This document shows, piece by piece, positions 30,609 to 41,430 of a DNA stretch of 64,000 nt (position 1 is the first letter of the stretch; each line of letters begins with the position of its first letter). Made by a program: the position numbers and the translations under genes. Where the stretch lies: positions 91,460,730 to 91,524,729 of the forward strand of contig NC_065880.2 of the NCBI RefSeq assembly GCF_932274485.2, written 5' to 3'. Under the pieces are notes generated by a model. That model made no database searches and had not been told where the DNA came from. It saw only the letters and a list, made by a program, of their open reading frames with translations. This DNA comes from Patella vulgata. Its lineage: Eukaryota; Mollusca; Gastropoda; Patellidae.

Positions 30609-30966
30609 TCAATCTGATTCAAATACAGTTCTATATTTCGTTTCGGTTTTTTTTATATTTTCGATGGCCCCTTCTATCGGTTGTAGTGGAAGGTCGTGTC
30701 AGGGATCATAGAGCGGCTTTTGACCTATGACGTCAGACATTGATTAACCATGTCAGTGTTGATGTTTCTAGCAGGATACCCACAGTTCCGTGCATCGCAC
30801 GCCAAGAACTTGCTGCAACAGACCGTTTCATTGGTTAATCCCTCACATCAACAAGAACGCGGATTAAATAACAACTCTTCCAGATCCTACTGTAGTAAAG
30901 AAAAGTAAAACGAAATATTGAACTATAAAAAACGAAACGGAATAAGATCTGTATTTTAATCAGATT
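30609..30966 (+). mobile_element. MITE M2, complete
   Basis: Ends CAATCTGATTCAAATACAG and TCTGTATTTTAATCAGATTG are inverted. The CRE palindrome lies at 30728-30735, next to ATTGATTAACCA. About 355 bases; this is the best full copy here. Confidence 0.85.
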
Positions 30967-31163
30967 GGATTTAGATAAAGAGCTGACAGACCTCACTTTA
31001 ATAGTTTGAAAATAGATAATGAAAAAGGAAAATTTCAATCACATTATTTCATTCTGAGCGAAGTTTAGAATGTTTGAAGAATAGCGTAGTCTCGATTATC
31101 AATGTCAGGCAAAGAGGTGAAGGAATCCCAAACTCAAACGACTCGAAATTTAAAATTTTTTAA

Positions 31164-31411
31164 CACGAGGGAGTTGGATGGCCGAATGGTTAGCACATGC
31201 GCGCTGTATCATAAGGTCTGTCAATGAGTCAACTGGCGTGGTTTCGATTCCCGGTTGTACGTGACAAGGAGTAGGGTCGCCTGTCCAACCTCGTGGGTTT
31301 TCTCGGGGTTCTCCGGTTCCTGCCACTTCTAGGGGTTAGGGTTAGGGTTAGTCCCGAAATGACCTAGTTTGTGTCGAGTGGACGTTAAACCACATTTCTC
31401 TCTCTCTCTTT
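31164..31411 (+). repeat. SINE-A with internal deletion
   Basis: GAGTTGGATGGCCGAATGGT to CGGGGTTCTCCGG; then GGGTTAGGGTTAG replaces the segment before TTAGTCCCGAAATGACC and the (CT)n tail. Confidence 0.83.
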
Positions 31412-31423
31412 AACACTAACTGG

Positions 31424-31720
31424 GATAATAAAGACGGGTTTAACCCATGCAGTGGGTGGACAATTTTGCCGGGGAAACGGTTCTGTGGCCTACTCTTATT
31501 TCGAATTTCAAATGCCATGTGTTCTTTTACACACAGGCCAAAGTGTAAGCAGGAGCTCGACCGTTTCTCCCATCCGAACGACGAGACATTGTTCCCTGCT
31601 AGGCCTTCATCCTGCACCACTGACAAGTGGCAGTGCACGTGAAAAATCTCTTGGCGGTTGAAAAGCGAAATAAAGGTAGGCCGTGGCACTGTATCCACGC
31701 GTAAAATTCCACACTGAGTA
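31424..31720. repeat. SINE-B, strongly diverged
   Basis: TAATAAAGACGGG, CCTACTCTTATTTCGAATTT, CATCCGAACGACGAGACA and CTGCACCACTGACAAG keep the SINE-B order in - sense; the last ~80 bases are in + sense. Confidence 0.6.
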
Positions 31721-32137
31721 GTAGTGAATATTCGCTAGGCCGCTACAATCACAGACAAGGATGACATCCATGCGATGCGCCACAAATATTAACTTTTTTC
31801 CTCCGACAAATTAAATTCTAAAACATTTTGTTTTATGTATTAGAAAAATAAATGAAGCCATTTGAAGTATTTGTAGGTAAACAATATTTCCTATTTAGTG
31901 TAAATGGGTATTAAAATGAGTAAAAGGTACCATTCTGCCCGAACCAGTCACGTCTTATGTAATCCATGCACGCGCCATTGAGCCAATCATTGATGCCGCG
32001 TGATGTGACTTCACGTGTTGAAGGTAGTCATCTTTTACAGAGATATTAGAAGACTTTCGAAATCCTCTGTGAAACAGATTGGTAAAATCTTTTAAAGAAC
32101 GATACATGGCGTATTACTCGCCTTCACTGACCCGATT

Positions 32138-32551
32138 AAAGATACATTATGTAAGATTTAGATAAAGAGTTGGCCATTCTTGTTATTATAGCTAAAAAAT
32201 AGATAATGTAAAATGAAAATATTGAAAATTTCATTTAAATTACTTCATTCTGAGTCAAGTTATCACTGTTTGTAGTTTTGACAAGATGTGTGCATTGTGG
32301 GTAACCAGGGCACTGGTATATTCGAGACTTAGCCTAGCTTTCCCATTTTTAACTTAAATTTTTAAATGGCGAACCGTTTTGATCTAGTTAAAATGTCGAG
32401 TATCCAATGCCATCGAGAGTTGATTATGGTCTTGTTTTGTTAATAATTGTCTAATTAATAGTTAATATAACATTTCATGTCTAAAGAAAGACCGGCAAAT
32501 AGGCAGATTTAGCTCTTGTATAATGTATAATATATGTTTAATATGAAATAA
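32138..32551 (+). mobile_element. MITE M1b, complete
   Basis: Starts TTAAAGATACATTATGTAAG and ends with duplicated ATAATGTATAATATATGTTT and TTAA. The core has GACAAGATGTGTGCATTGTG, GGGCACTGGTATATTCG and CCATCGAGAGTTGATTATGG. Confidence 0.84.
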
Positions 32552-32835
32552 AATTGGGTTTAATGTGCTACTGTTCTGTTCCAGCGTGCTACGGCCTACC
32601 CTTATAACGAATTCCAACTGCCAAGGAGTCTTGCACGTGTACGCCAATGTGTAACCGGGACCTCGTTTTTTTTTGTACCATCCGAGCCATTATACGTTGT
32701 CCTTTGTCAGGCTCTCGGTCCTGCACCACTGACAAGAGGGAAGCCACGCCGGAAAATCCAGATGAACCTTCTCAACCATCACCAGGATAGAACGCGGCTG
32801 GACCTCCAGGTTAGCGAATCAACGTTTTACTCACT
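32552..32835 (-). repeat. SINE-B in - sense, diverged
   Basis: GTTCCAGCGTGCTACGGCC, CGAATTCCAACTGCCAAGGA, GCACCACTGACAAGAGGGAA and the head AGGTTAGCGAATCAACG. Confidence 0.78.
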
Positions 32836-32854
32836 GGGCTACTCGTCAGCTCAT

Positions 32855-32992
32855 CAAACAATATTACCGGACCCAGAGAAAACCCACACGGTTGGCCAGG
32901 CGAACCTTCGTATTGTCACATACAAGTTTGGCTCAATGATATTTCGTATGACTTAAAGCGCATGCGTTATACCACTCAGTCCCCGCCCCCAG
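32855..32992 (-). repeat. SINE-A fragment in - sense, diverged
   Basis: CCCAGAGAAAACCCACACGG, TTGTCACATACAAG and TGCGTTATACCACTCAG keep the SINE-A head order. Confidence 0.6.
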
Positions 32993-33111
32993 TACTATGA
33001 AAAGCTGGTTAATGACGAGAAATTAATCTGACCTGTATAGAGTCATTGCCGCTTTAATAAAAGATATGTTTATCGGTGAAATCCCCCCCCCCCCAGCCCT
33101 CCGACTTACAA

Positions 33112-33516
33112 TTAAACATACATAATGCAAGAGCTAAATCTGCCTATTGCAGGTCTTTCTTTGGGCCTAAAATGTTATCTAAATTATTAATTAGATATTA
33201 ATTAACTTATCCAAACCATAATCAACTCTCGATGTCATCGTTAGTCTGAGATATTTACTGGATTTGAACCCGATTTGCTGCTCAACGCTCGTTGATGATT
33301 TAATCCAAAAATGGATAGTCGAGACTATGTTTTTTATCGTACCGACTTCAGTAATGATGATCGGGGCTATGCATAAAATTGAAAAGGTAATATCACGGTT
33401 CAGAGTGGACCAATTTGACAGAAATCTTCAGCAAATTCCCTTTACACCATCTAGTTTTTAACTATTATAGCGAGACCTGTCAACTCTTTATCTAATCGCC
33501 CATTATGCCCCTTTAA
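33112..33516 (-). mobile_element. MITE M1a, complete
   Basis: TTAA at both ends (33112-33115, 33513-33516); AACATACATAATGCAAGAGC at the left, TCGCCCATTATGCCCC at the right. Confidence 0.85.
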
Positions 33517-33820
33517 TTAAGAGTGCGAATAAACAAATTAGCATAATAATACACAACACTTATATACTGGACACAGGACTATTATTCATCTCTCTCTCTC
33601 ACTCACTCTCTCTCTCTCTCTGACCCACTTCAGACTACTAGAACACGCACCAAGGGAGTTAATTTTGTGATTAGTATTTTTGTCATCGGTTTAAACGACA
33701 AGCCAGACAGAGATTGTTATAACGGTGCCGATTCTACAAGGTCCGCCGTATTCTGAATGAGATTGGTTAATCCCGACTAAACCTAATAACATCCTAGTAA
33801 ATAAGTCAATATCACGGAAG

Positions 33821-33858
<38 letters not shown>

Positions 33859-34175
33859 TGAGATGATCAGATGATAATAATCTATAGACTATAATAGAGG
33901 TAAACCTGTAGGGATCCTCTATAAAATACTAATGTGATTTTATAATGAGAAAATAAATGAGCCTAGAAATAGCGGATATTAGATAAAATAAAAGTCGCTG
34001 TTAAATATAATGATTATAGTCATATTTCTTCATCTTCCATCAAGGTATACTTGCACAGTTGGTGTAAGAACGTTGGAGCTAAACCAGGCTAATTCTGATA
34101 TCGTAACAACGGTAGCAATGACAATCGAGGGTATACACTGTTCTTCAATCGACCATAACTCCGCTCGGAGTATGC
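33517..34175. other. Intergenic DNA with (CT)n tracts
   Basis: (CT)n at 33591-33621 and 33822-33859. Part of the flank of 33112-33516 (AATAATACACA, TATATACTGGACACAGGACT) recurs after the M1a at 63088-63422, so flank and MITE were copied together. Confidence 0.6.
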
Positions 34176-34189
34176 TCACTAGTCCGCGG

Positions 34190-34410
34190 GTTCATTAGTC
34201 CGCGGGTTAATTAGGGTTCATTAGTCCAACAATATCTATTATTAGGGTTAAGGTTGGGTAAGGGTTCATTAGTCCACCAATATCTATTATTAAGGTTAAG
34301 GTTGGGTAAGGGTTCATTAGTCCACCAATATCTATTATTAGGGTTAAGGTTGGGTTAGAGCCAGGGTTCATTAGTTCACCAATATCTATTATTAGGGTTA
34401 GTGTAGGGTT
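34190..34410. repeat. Minisatellite, 48-bp unit with TTAGGG-like motif, 4 units
   Basis: GGGTTCATTAGTCCACCAAT and ATCTATTATTAGGGTTAAGG repeat at 34214, 34262, 34310 and 34364 (48, 48 and 54 bases apart). Confidence 0.87.
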
Positions 34411-34835
34411 AGGTTTAAGAATTTGGGGGAGAGGTTAAGTCTCCACATTACATAAGCACTGACCTAGGATGATGAAAAATTAGTTCGTGATATTTCCTAG
34501 TTTTATTAAAAATACATACAATACATTAGATTTATACACAATGGCGATTTCACTGTTTTTTGGTGTTGGTGGCGCTGATGGTCTTCCTAGGAAGGTGCTT
34601 CTGGTATTCTGGTATTATTGTTTCTGAAGAAAAAAGGAAAAAAATGGAGGCTCTCGGGAGAGAGCCACATTAGTGTGTTTCCTACTACGGGTTGGAATTT
34701 CTAAAAAATCATGTTTGTTCCACATCACCGGGTTAGGGCTAGGGATTCTTATATCTAGTTGATTTTATTTACTAACGGTTAGGGATAGGATTTGATATAT
34801 GGTTTGTTTTGGGTTAGGGTGGAGACTGGTCTTAT

Positions 34836-35800
34836 TTAATCTAATTTACTGTGCACTAGGGTGTCGTTCAGATTTTTATTTTTAGAATATGCAATTATAA
34901 GTTTCTGTGTGAATATTTTCGGGTGATTTTCTTGGAGATCAGTATAGTGTTTTATGGTGATTTTGGATGCACTTGCTGCTGTTGCGCTAAATGGAACTAC
35001 AAAAGGGGCTATTGCGCTAGCCGTATGAATATTCAAACCTGGGGGGGGGGGGGCTGTTGTTTTCAATTTGTCAATCCAGAATTTTTCTCTTGTTAGCCTA
35101 AACGTTTTAATTTCTTCTGTAGTTTCAAAGTCGCTCTTGGTCTTTTCTATTGGCGTGACAATGAGATCAGAAATGTCATGATTTGGTTGGATGAAGTGAA
35201 TTGAGACCGGTTTGTCTTTGTGGGTGACTATGTTTGACCGGTGACCGTTAATTCTTTCCCGAAGTGCATTTTCGGTCTCCCCTACGTATTGTTTGTCACA
35301 TCGTCTACATGAAATTAGATAAATTATGTTTGAACTATAATGCATGAAAGTTGGTCTAATATTGGGAATTGTGTGCCGGATGTTTTATTATGAAAATCGT
35401 CGGATATGTTTATAATTTTGCATGTTTGACATCTTGGGCGGCCACAAGGCTTGGTTTTAACTGCTGATTGCATATTATTTATTTCTTTGGCGGCAAGTTC
35501 AGCTGAGTGTTGTTTTTTACATGTCGGAGGTAACGTTTGGAATACCCCCTTTCTCTTAGTTTGCTAAATACCAGCATAAATGCTGACTCAATGTCGGTCG
35601 TCTGAGTATATATCCTATGAAAACGGAGAATCTGAAAGTTTATGATGCCAGAGAACGTATGTTTTGTACGAATATAAGGAGCGGTCAAGTAATGTAAAAA
35701 GGTCATTTTCGCGGAAAAAATCGTCAAAATTAACCTTTTTGAAAATGAAAGTGAAAATCGCTGTACAGAATGTTGGTTAGTGACGAACAAGTCTCCCATC
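34836..35800 (-). mobile_element. Penelope-like retroelement, broken 3' part with GIY-YIG region
   Basis: Fossil element in - sense. The reading at 35345-34836 has the GIY-YIG endonuclease signature of Penelope-like elements: NIIYLISCRRCDKQYVGETE, then LRERINGHRSN. Just upstream is a Cys-rich linker (CGRPRCQTC), then remnants of the reverse-transcriptase end (HRIYTQTTDIESA, LRERGYSKRYLRHV). It is 5'-truncated and broken in at least two places. An 82-bp tandem repeat abuts its upstream side. Age is not estimated; the long endonuclease-side frame suggests it is not very old. Confidence 0.82.
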
Positions 35801-35869
35801 ATGTGAATCGTGATACAGTGAAGTAAATAAGTATAAGTAATCCAGTAAAGTCGCCACCTCTGTTGGGGC

Positions 35870-36110
35870 CGCATTTGCCCCGGTCGCAGGCAGCAGCCGA
35901 CACTGTCTATAGGGCGTTTGACAGCAGAAGATGGCGATGTCTTTTGGGGCCGCATTTGGCCTGGGTCGTAGGCAGTTGTCGACACTGTCTATAGGGCCTT
36001 TGGCAGCAGAAGATGGCGATGTCTTTTGGGGCCGCATTTGGCCTGGGTCGTAGGCAGTTGTCGACACTGTCTATAGGGCCTTTGGCAGCAGAAGATGGCG
36101 ATGTGTTTTG
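35870..36110. repeat. 82-bp tandem repeat, ~3 units
   Basis: ATGGCGATGTCTTTTGGGGC, CGCATTTGGCCTGGGTCGTA and GACACTGTCTATAGGGCCTT repeat at 82-base spacing, GC-richer than the flanks. It sits directly upstream of the Penelope-like remnant and may be its tandem leader or an independent satellite. Confidence 0.85.
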
Positions 36111-36346
36111 ATTGGTATAAGAACACGCGGCAGTTAGCAGGATAATAAGGGTTAATATATGATCTTGGAACCGCCTGTGTTTAAAAAGACATCACTCGGG
36201 GATACATTTAATGACATATGATGAGACGAACTAGAGAAAAGGAAGACAGTAATTGTTTCCTGATTGACTTCCTTCTTCCTTCAACAACAACATAGATAAT
36301 TCTAGTTGGACTCAGCGGTTTACGGCCAGCTTCATTAGACTGTTAC

Positions 36347-36349
<3 letters not shown>

Positions 36350-36387
<38 letters not shown>

Positions 36388-36648
36388 AACGTCCACTCGA
36401 CACAATACTAGTTCAATTCCTGACTAACATATTGTTCAGTTTTATTTTATTAGTTCGCTTGCGCGTGGGGGGGGGGGGGGGTACGTAGCAGTGAAAGGAA
36501 ACCGGACAACCCAGAGAAAACCCACGAGGTTGTACAGGCGACCCTACTCCTTGTCACGTACAGGAGGGGATTCGGAACCTTACCACGCCTTGACTCAATG
36601 ACTTAACGCGCACGTGTTAAACCATCCGGCCCCAGCCCCCCCCCCCGG
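36350..36648 (-). repeat. SINE-A in - sense with expanded G-run
   Basis: (GA)n, GTTTAACGTCCACTCGACAC, then a G-run of about 17 where other copies have TAGGGGTC, and CCACGAGGTTGTACAGGCGA. Confidence 0.83.
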
Positions 36649-36960
36649 TCGACAAAGCATTGTCCACAAGAGAAGAAAGGAAATGGGGTTTAACTCTAAT
36701 AATTATATTATAGTAATTATGAAAATTAGCATGGACTATTACTTTCGTTTTCTAATTTCATGCAGAAGAGAGCAATTTCATGCAGAAGTGACTGATTTAT
36801 GAGATTATTAGTAAAACGACTGTCGCCAAGGGAATATAGCTTTATCTATCATTCAGATATGATTTAGTAGTAATTGTCCACTCTACATAAGTAGAATAGT
36901 AATTATTAATAAGATTACCGCCAAGGGAATATAGCTTTAACTAATGATCCGATATTAATT
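36649..36960. other. Intergenic DNA with a short duplication
   Basis: AATTTCATGCAGAAG and CGCCAAGGGAATATAGCTTT each occur twice. No gene recognised. Confidence 0.5.
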
Positions 36961-37215
36961 GTCCAGATCTTTCGCAGTCGGTGCTCCGAAGTTATTAAAT
37001 ATCAAACGAAACTAAAAGCGCAAATTCTATTAAAGGTTTTAAAAAGTATCTCAAAACCGAACTTTTTAATCAAATATACAACTGATTGAATACAGTTCTT
37101 CTAGCTGTGTTTATGTCAGACTTTTGCCATGTGTACTAAATAATGTTCTCTGTTTTTGTTTATGTCTTTTTTCATGGATTGTCGGCGCTTTATAAATTAA
37201 TTATTATTATTATTT
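36961..37215 (+). mobile_element. LINE 3' end, 5'-truncated, with (TTA)n tail
   Basis: The start reads RSFAVGAPKLLN and, in another frame after a small shift, NSIKGFKKYLKTELFNQIY then a stop. These match the C-terminal end of CR1/L2/Jockey-type reverse transcriptases (S.AAPKLWN ... FK..LKT.LF). A 3' UTR follows, ending GGCGCTTTATAAATTAATTA and TTATTATTATT. Dead copy, about 255 bases; clade not assigned. Confidence 0.75.
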
Positions 37216-38100
37216 TATCACCGGCAAGGCTCTTCAGATATAACAAGGCTAGAATGGATCTTTCATATTGGAAACTTAGAATAATATACATATAGGACCT
37301 ATAATACTGCTATGACAAAGTACAATCATTTATATTTATATGGTTAAATCTATTTTACAGAACCCGTAGCTTTGCTGTAATTATGATTAAAATAAAATGA
37401 TTAGCCAGAGATTTAACCACATAAGTCATAGTTTCAGTACATTGTGTCGTACACATGACAGGATATGCTTACTCTATCTCAAACAAGTCTCCTTTACATA
37501 TTCGACATAATTTGCCGTCACATTGTTTGTAACGTGGACAATGTTTTAAAACGCTGCTAATCTTGGGTATTAAATGAAGTTGGGTTTAAGTCAGCGCCCA
37601 CTGGGTTATGATGCGGCAAACATACAGTGACGTCTATAAGAAAAGATATCACAGTCTAAGTAAAAATACATTTAAAATGAAAAACAGAAAAACATTACAT
37701 GTATAAATACAAATAAAATTTACAATATTAAGTTTGTCTTCTATAACAAGTTCAGCACTTTACAATATGATCCGGTTGGGCAAACAAGGGGATGAGCTTT
37801 ACGTCAAAGCAATGGTTCTTGCTAAATATATATGAAAAATATTTGAATTTTGCAAGACATAGACTAGTCATAGACACTTAAAATGACTCATACTAAATAA
37901 AGAACTTATGAGTAGGCACCAGTGAATATTCAATTGGGATCACGTGGTTTTTCGTATTTTCCTGGTGTGCCGATCAAAATTTCGCTGCACACTTGTTGGG
38001 AATCACTGCGTTAAAGTAATGACATTCAAATTAAAGTCGACCAACTGTTAAAGTCAACTAACACGCCTATTCGACTTATACAACACACCATCTGAATCAG
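37216..38100. other. AT-rich intergenic DNA
   Basis: No gene or repeat recognised. Confidence 0.4.
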
Positions 38101-38109
38101 ATAATAATT

Positions 38110-38356
38110 GGTCAGAGGGCCTGGCGAGGAGAGCTGTCTAGTCGTTCGGATGAGGCGAAAAACCAAGGTCCCGTGTATGCATTGGTGTGCACGTAAAAAA
38201 CCTGTGGCAGTTGGAATTCGATTTAACAGTAGACCAGAGTGCCGCTGCTCGGGCAAAATTTCCCTCATAGCACACTGTATGGCGTATGCCCGTCTTCATC
38301 ATCACAGTCGGAGCAGAAGAGTAGGACGCTAAACCCTATTTCATTTCATTTCAGAC
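38110..38356 (+). repeat. SINE-B, 5'-truncated
   Basis: GAGGGCCTGGCGAGGAGAGC, GTGGCAGTTGGAATTCGATT, TAGCACACTGTATGGCGTAT and a tail CTATTTCATTTCATTTC. Confidence 0.86.
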
Positions 38357-38960
38357 AATAATTGGGCTATAATTGAATGTGTTTGACAAGTTGATGACAC
38401 GATTCTCTTCAACAAATCCGCTTTATCTTGAAACAATCTGGATAGTTTCGCGTTAGTCGTAGAACTGTATTATCACTTGAACTCTGGCTTGATTACAGTT
38501 CTGTATGTGGTTAATTAACATCTCTATCATAGTAAGATTTATTTAAAGAGCATTCACTCGGGAATCATCGTGGCTAATTCTGGAATCACCGTCTCTGATT
38601 CCCCACTCAATTAGTGTTAACTAATATTCTGACCTTGATCTCAGGCCCGTAGCCCGTGAACTTTTTAGTGGAGGCGGGGAGTACCAGGGTTCTCCACCGG
38701 GAAAATTTTGAAAATTGAACGACCGCAGACGCGTTTTCCAGGCCAGAAAATCGTTCTCTAGCGAACTCTGAACAATGAACATAGTGACAAGACAGGGACC
38801 CCACGACAGTGGGCCATTGGGCAAGTCAGTACAAAATATATGTCAGATAGATGACAGAACATAACCAATAGGCTAATATAAGACTGGGTGCAAGGTGCCA
38901 CGTCCCCAAATCAATACTCAACGTGATGATCTCTGAATGCTGTCTATTACAAACAGTACT
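38357..38960. other. Intergenic DNA, possible hAT-type MITE end
   Basis: No gene. CAGGCCCGTAGCCCG at 38643 resembles a terminal repeat seen again at 40790, but no partner end is identified here. Confidence 0.4.
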
Positions 38961-38966
38961 GGGAAT

Positions 38967-39118
38967 TCCCGTATTTAAGCCCTGGGCTTAATCTAGAATT
39001 TGACCATGGCATGACCATGTCAGTGATGAAACATTTCTTCTGATGCTTAATTTCGAATTTGACCATGTCAGTGATGAAACATTTCTTCTGAAATTAAGCC
39101 CAGGGCTTAAATTCAAAA
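38967..39118. repeat. Short palindromic element with GGGCTTAA arms
   Basis: TTTAAGCCCTGGGCTTAAT at the left is mirrored by ATTAAGCCCAGGGCTTAAA at the right. Inside, GACCATGTCAGTGATGAAAC is duplicated. Similar arms recur near 39448-39502. Confidence 0.65.
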
Positions 39119-39474
39119 CGAGAAAAAAACGACAAACATTTGGGTTCTTTTTTTATAATTTTAAATGGAAAGAATCAAATTCATCAACAAAAATGGCTTT
39201 TAAAACACAATTGTGATATACCGTCACATAAATGTTCTGAAACACAAAAAGAAACTGTCCATAAACTTTAAATTTCAAAGTTCTTTGAACAAATCAGATC
39301 TCAGGGCTAGCTTTTACTAGTATGCTGAGCATCCGTTATCCATCAATGTCCTCGTCTGAACTGGAATCCTCGAACGGGTCATCACTGAGTTGGTGATGTG
39401 ATTTGAAAATTTAAAAGGGAGACCACTCTAAAATAAATTTTAAATTTAAGCCCGTGGGCTTAAATTCGAAATTT

Positions 39475-39516
39475 AAACTCGTTATTTAGGCTACGGGCTT
39501 AAGAGAGAGAGAGAGG

Positions 39517-39548
<32 letters not shown>

Positions 39549-39635
39549 TGGGGTTTAACGTCCACTCGACACAAACTAGGTCATTTCGGGACTAAACTCG
39601 TTATTTAGGCTACGGGCTTAAGAGAGAGAGAGAGG

Positions 39636-39669
<34 letters not shown>

Positions 39670-39712
39670 TGGGGTTTAACGTCCACTCGACACAAACTAG
39701 GTCATTTCGGGA
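39475..39712. repeat. 119-bp tandem duplication including a SINE-A tail
   Basis: AAACTCGTTATTTAGGCTAC at 39475 and again at 39594; each unit carries (GA)n and GGGGTTTAACGTCCACTCGA. Confidence 0.9.
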
Positions 39713-39929
39713 CTAACATATGGTTCAATTTTATTTCAATCATTCGCTTGCGCGTAGGGGTCTTTAGCAGTGGGAGGAAACCGGAGGACCCGGAGAAAAC
39801 CCACGAGGTTGGGCAGGCGACCCTACTCCTTGTCACGTACAACCGGGGAATCGAAACCCCGCCAGTTGACCCAATGACAGACCGTATGACACAGCGCGCA
39901 CGTTCTTACCATTCGGCCATCCAACCCCC
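39489..39929 (-). repeat. SINE-A in - sense, tail duplicated
   Basis: Full copy from (GA)n to GGCCATCCAACCCCCC. The tail is doubled by the 119-bp duplication. Confidence 0.86.
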
Positions 39930-39949
39930 CTTTTTGTTTCGTATGAATG

Positions 39950-40090
39950 ATATATGAAAGAACCTGGCCAGTTGGATTTCGACAAAAAGTCAGCGAAACC
40001 GCCGCTAACGGGGAAATGTGTCATCACAGCACACACACGGCGTATTTCCGTAGACTGGTGCAAACAGGTAGGATGTTAAACCCTATCTGC
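39950..40090 (+). repeat. SINE-B variant fragment
   Basis: GGCCAGTTGGATTTCGACAA, CAGCACACACACGGCGTATT and AGGATGTTAAACCCTATCTG follow the SINE-B 3' half with changes. Confidence 0.6.
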
Positions 40091-40275
40091 TCAAGTTATT
40101 TTACGGTACTATGGCCTATATCTACAATAGATACACCACGATTTTATATCATGACGTCACGTGTTATCAAAAATATAGTACCAGATATTAAGAAACCGTA
40201 CCATGTATAATCTCAATAGTTCACATGTTAAAGATACAGTCCCACCAAAATATTTATACGCTAGTTATTTCTAAT

Positions 40276-40410
40276 AAAATGTTCTGCTCCTATACTGGGC
40301 TAATGAAGACGGGCATACACCATACAGTGTGCTATGAGGGGAATTTTTTCCCGGACAGCGGCACTATAGCCTACTCTTATATCGAATTCCAACTGTCAAG
40401 GGATCTACCA
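40276..40410 (-). repeat. SINE-B fragment in - sense
   Basis: GTTCTGCTCCTATACTGGGC to CGAATTCCAACTGTCAAGGG; the rest is absent. Confidence 0.82.
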
Positions 40411-40788
40411 TACTGACATACAAATAAATACATATATCTATCTATCTATCTACCATGCTAACATACAAATATATATATCTAGCTACCATATTGACATAGA
40501 CATATAAATTGTATTATGTGACGGACGGACGATGACTAGAATTTGTAACCTTTTCACTGTTAATGCAAGGGCTCCAGTGAAATATTCAGTCAGGGGCCCC
40601 ATGTAAGCTTAAACCGGTCAACGCACACAGTTTGTACGCGGGAAGGCATCTTTAACTGTAAAAATGACTAAGCGTATATTATACAAATACATGTACAGCA
40701 ATATTTACAAAAAAGTCGGCCAAGGTTAAATGAACGTTTTGACGACCTGCACGTGGACCAGTCTTTTACCTCAGTCCTCATTAACCTG

Positions 40789-41340
40789 CCAGGCCCGTGG
40801 CAAGCCCAAGCATGTTGGGGGGGGGGGGCTTCTGGGGGTGCTCTCCCCCAAACCATTTTGGAAAATAGGGTTTGCACCTGAGCAGAGAAACTATGAAAAT
40901 GACAGGAAAATTTCAATTTTGAGGCTGAATTTGCGATATTGGCGTATTATGACATTTTGAGATTGACAGGCTGCCCAACAAATGTCACTTGGTTTTATGG
41001 GCGCCTCGCCAAACATGTCGTTATATGTGAGCCGCCCAGAAATGGCGAGGGGCCTAATAATGAATCACACGATTAACACCACATCTTGATTGATGTGGTG
41101 CCCGAAACGGCGTGATTTGTCGGGTGCCTTATCCCGGAGGGGTGCCCATAATGACATAATTGGTGGGGCGCCTTATAATTGCTTTATCGTGCGCCCATAC
41201 TGATATGGGCACGTTGGTCGTTGGCTTCGTATTGTGGCCAATGGAAAGGGCGCCCATTGGGGGCGGCGATTTTTTTTCTCCAGGGGAGCAGCTGCCCTCC
41301 TTGCCGCCCGCCCCCCCCCCCCCACGCTACCTACAGGCCT
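40789..41340. mobile_element. Possible hAT-type MITE
   Basis: CAGGCCCGTGGCAAGC at the left and GCTACCTACAGGCCTG at the right are loosely inverted; the G- and C-rich inner arms also pair. No target duplication found, so the call is weak. Confidence 0.4.
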
Positions 41341-41344
41341 GCCC

Positions 41345-41402
41345 GCGGGTCGATACAGAACAGAAGAACGTTAAACCCCTTTTCATTTTTTTTCATTTCA
41401 TC
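41345..41402 (+). repeat. SINE-B tail
   Basis: GGTCGATACAGAACAGAAGA, ACGTTAAACCCCTTTTC and (ATTTC)n-like end. Confidence 0.65.
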
Positions 41403-41430
41403 TGATTTACCTGGTGATGTAGAATCTTAG

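Noticed and set aside
41160-41430. Pro-rich open frames
   Set aside because: Translation of C-runs in a GC-rich repeat; no start or domain support.
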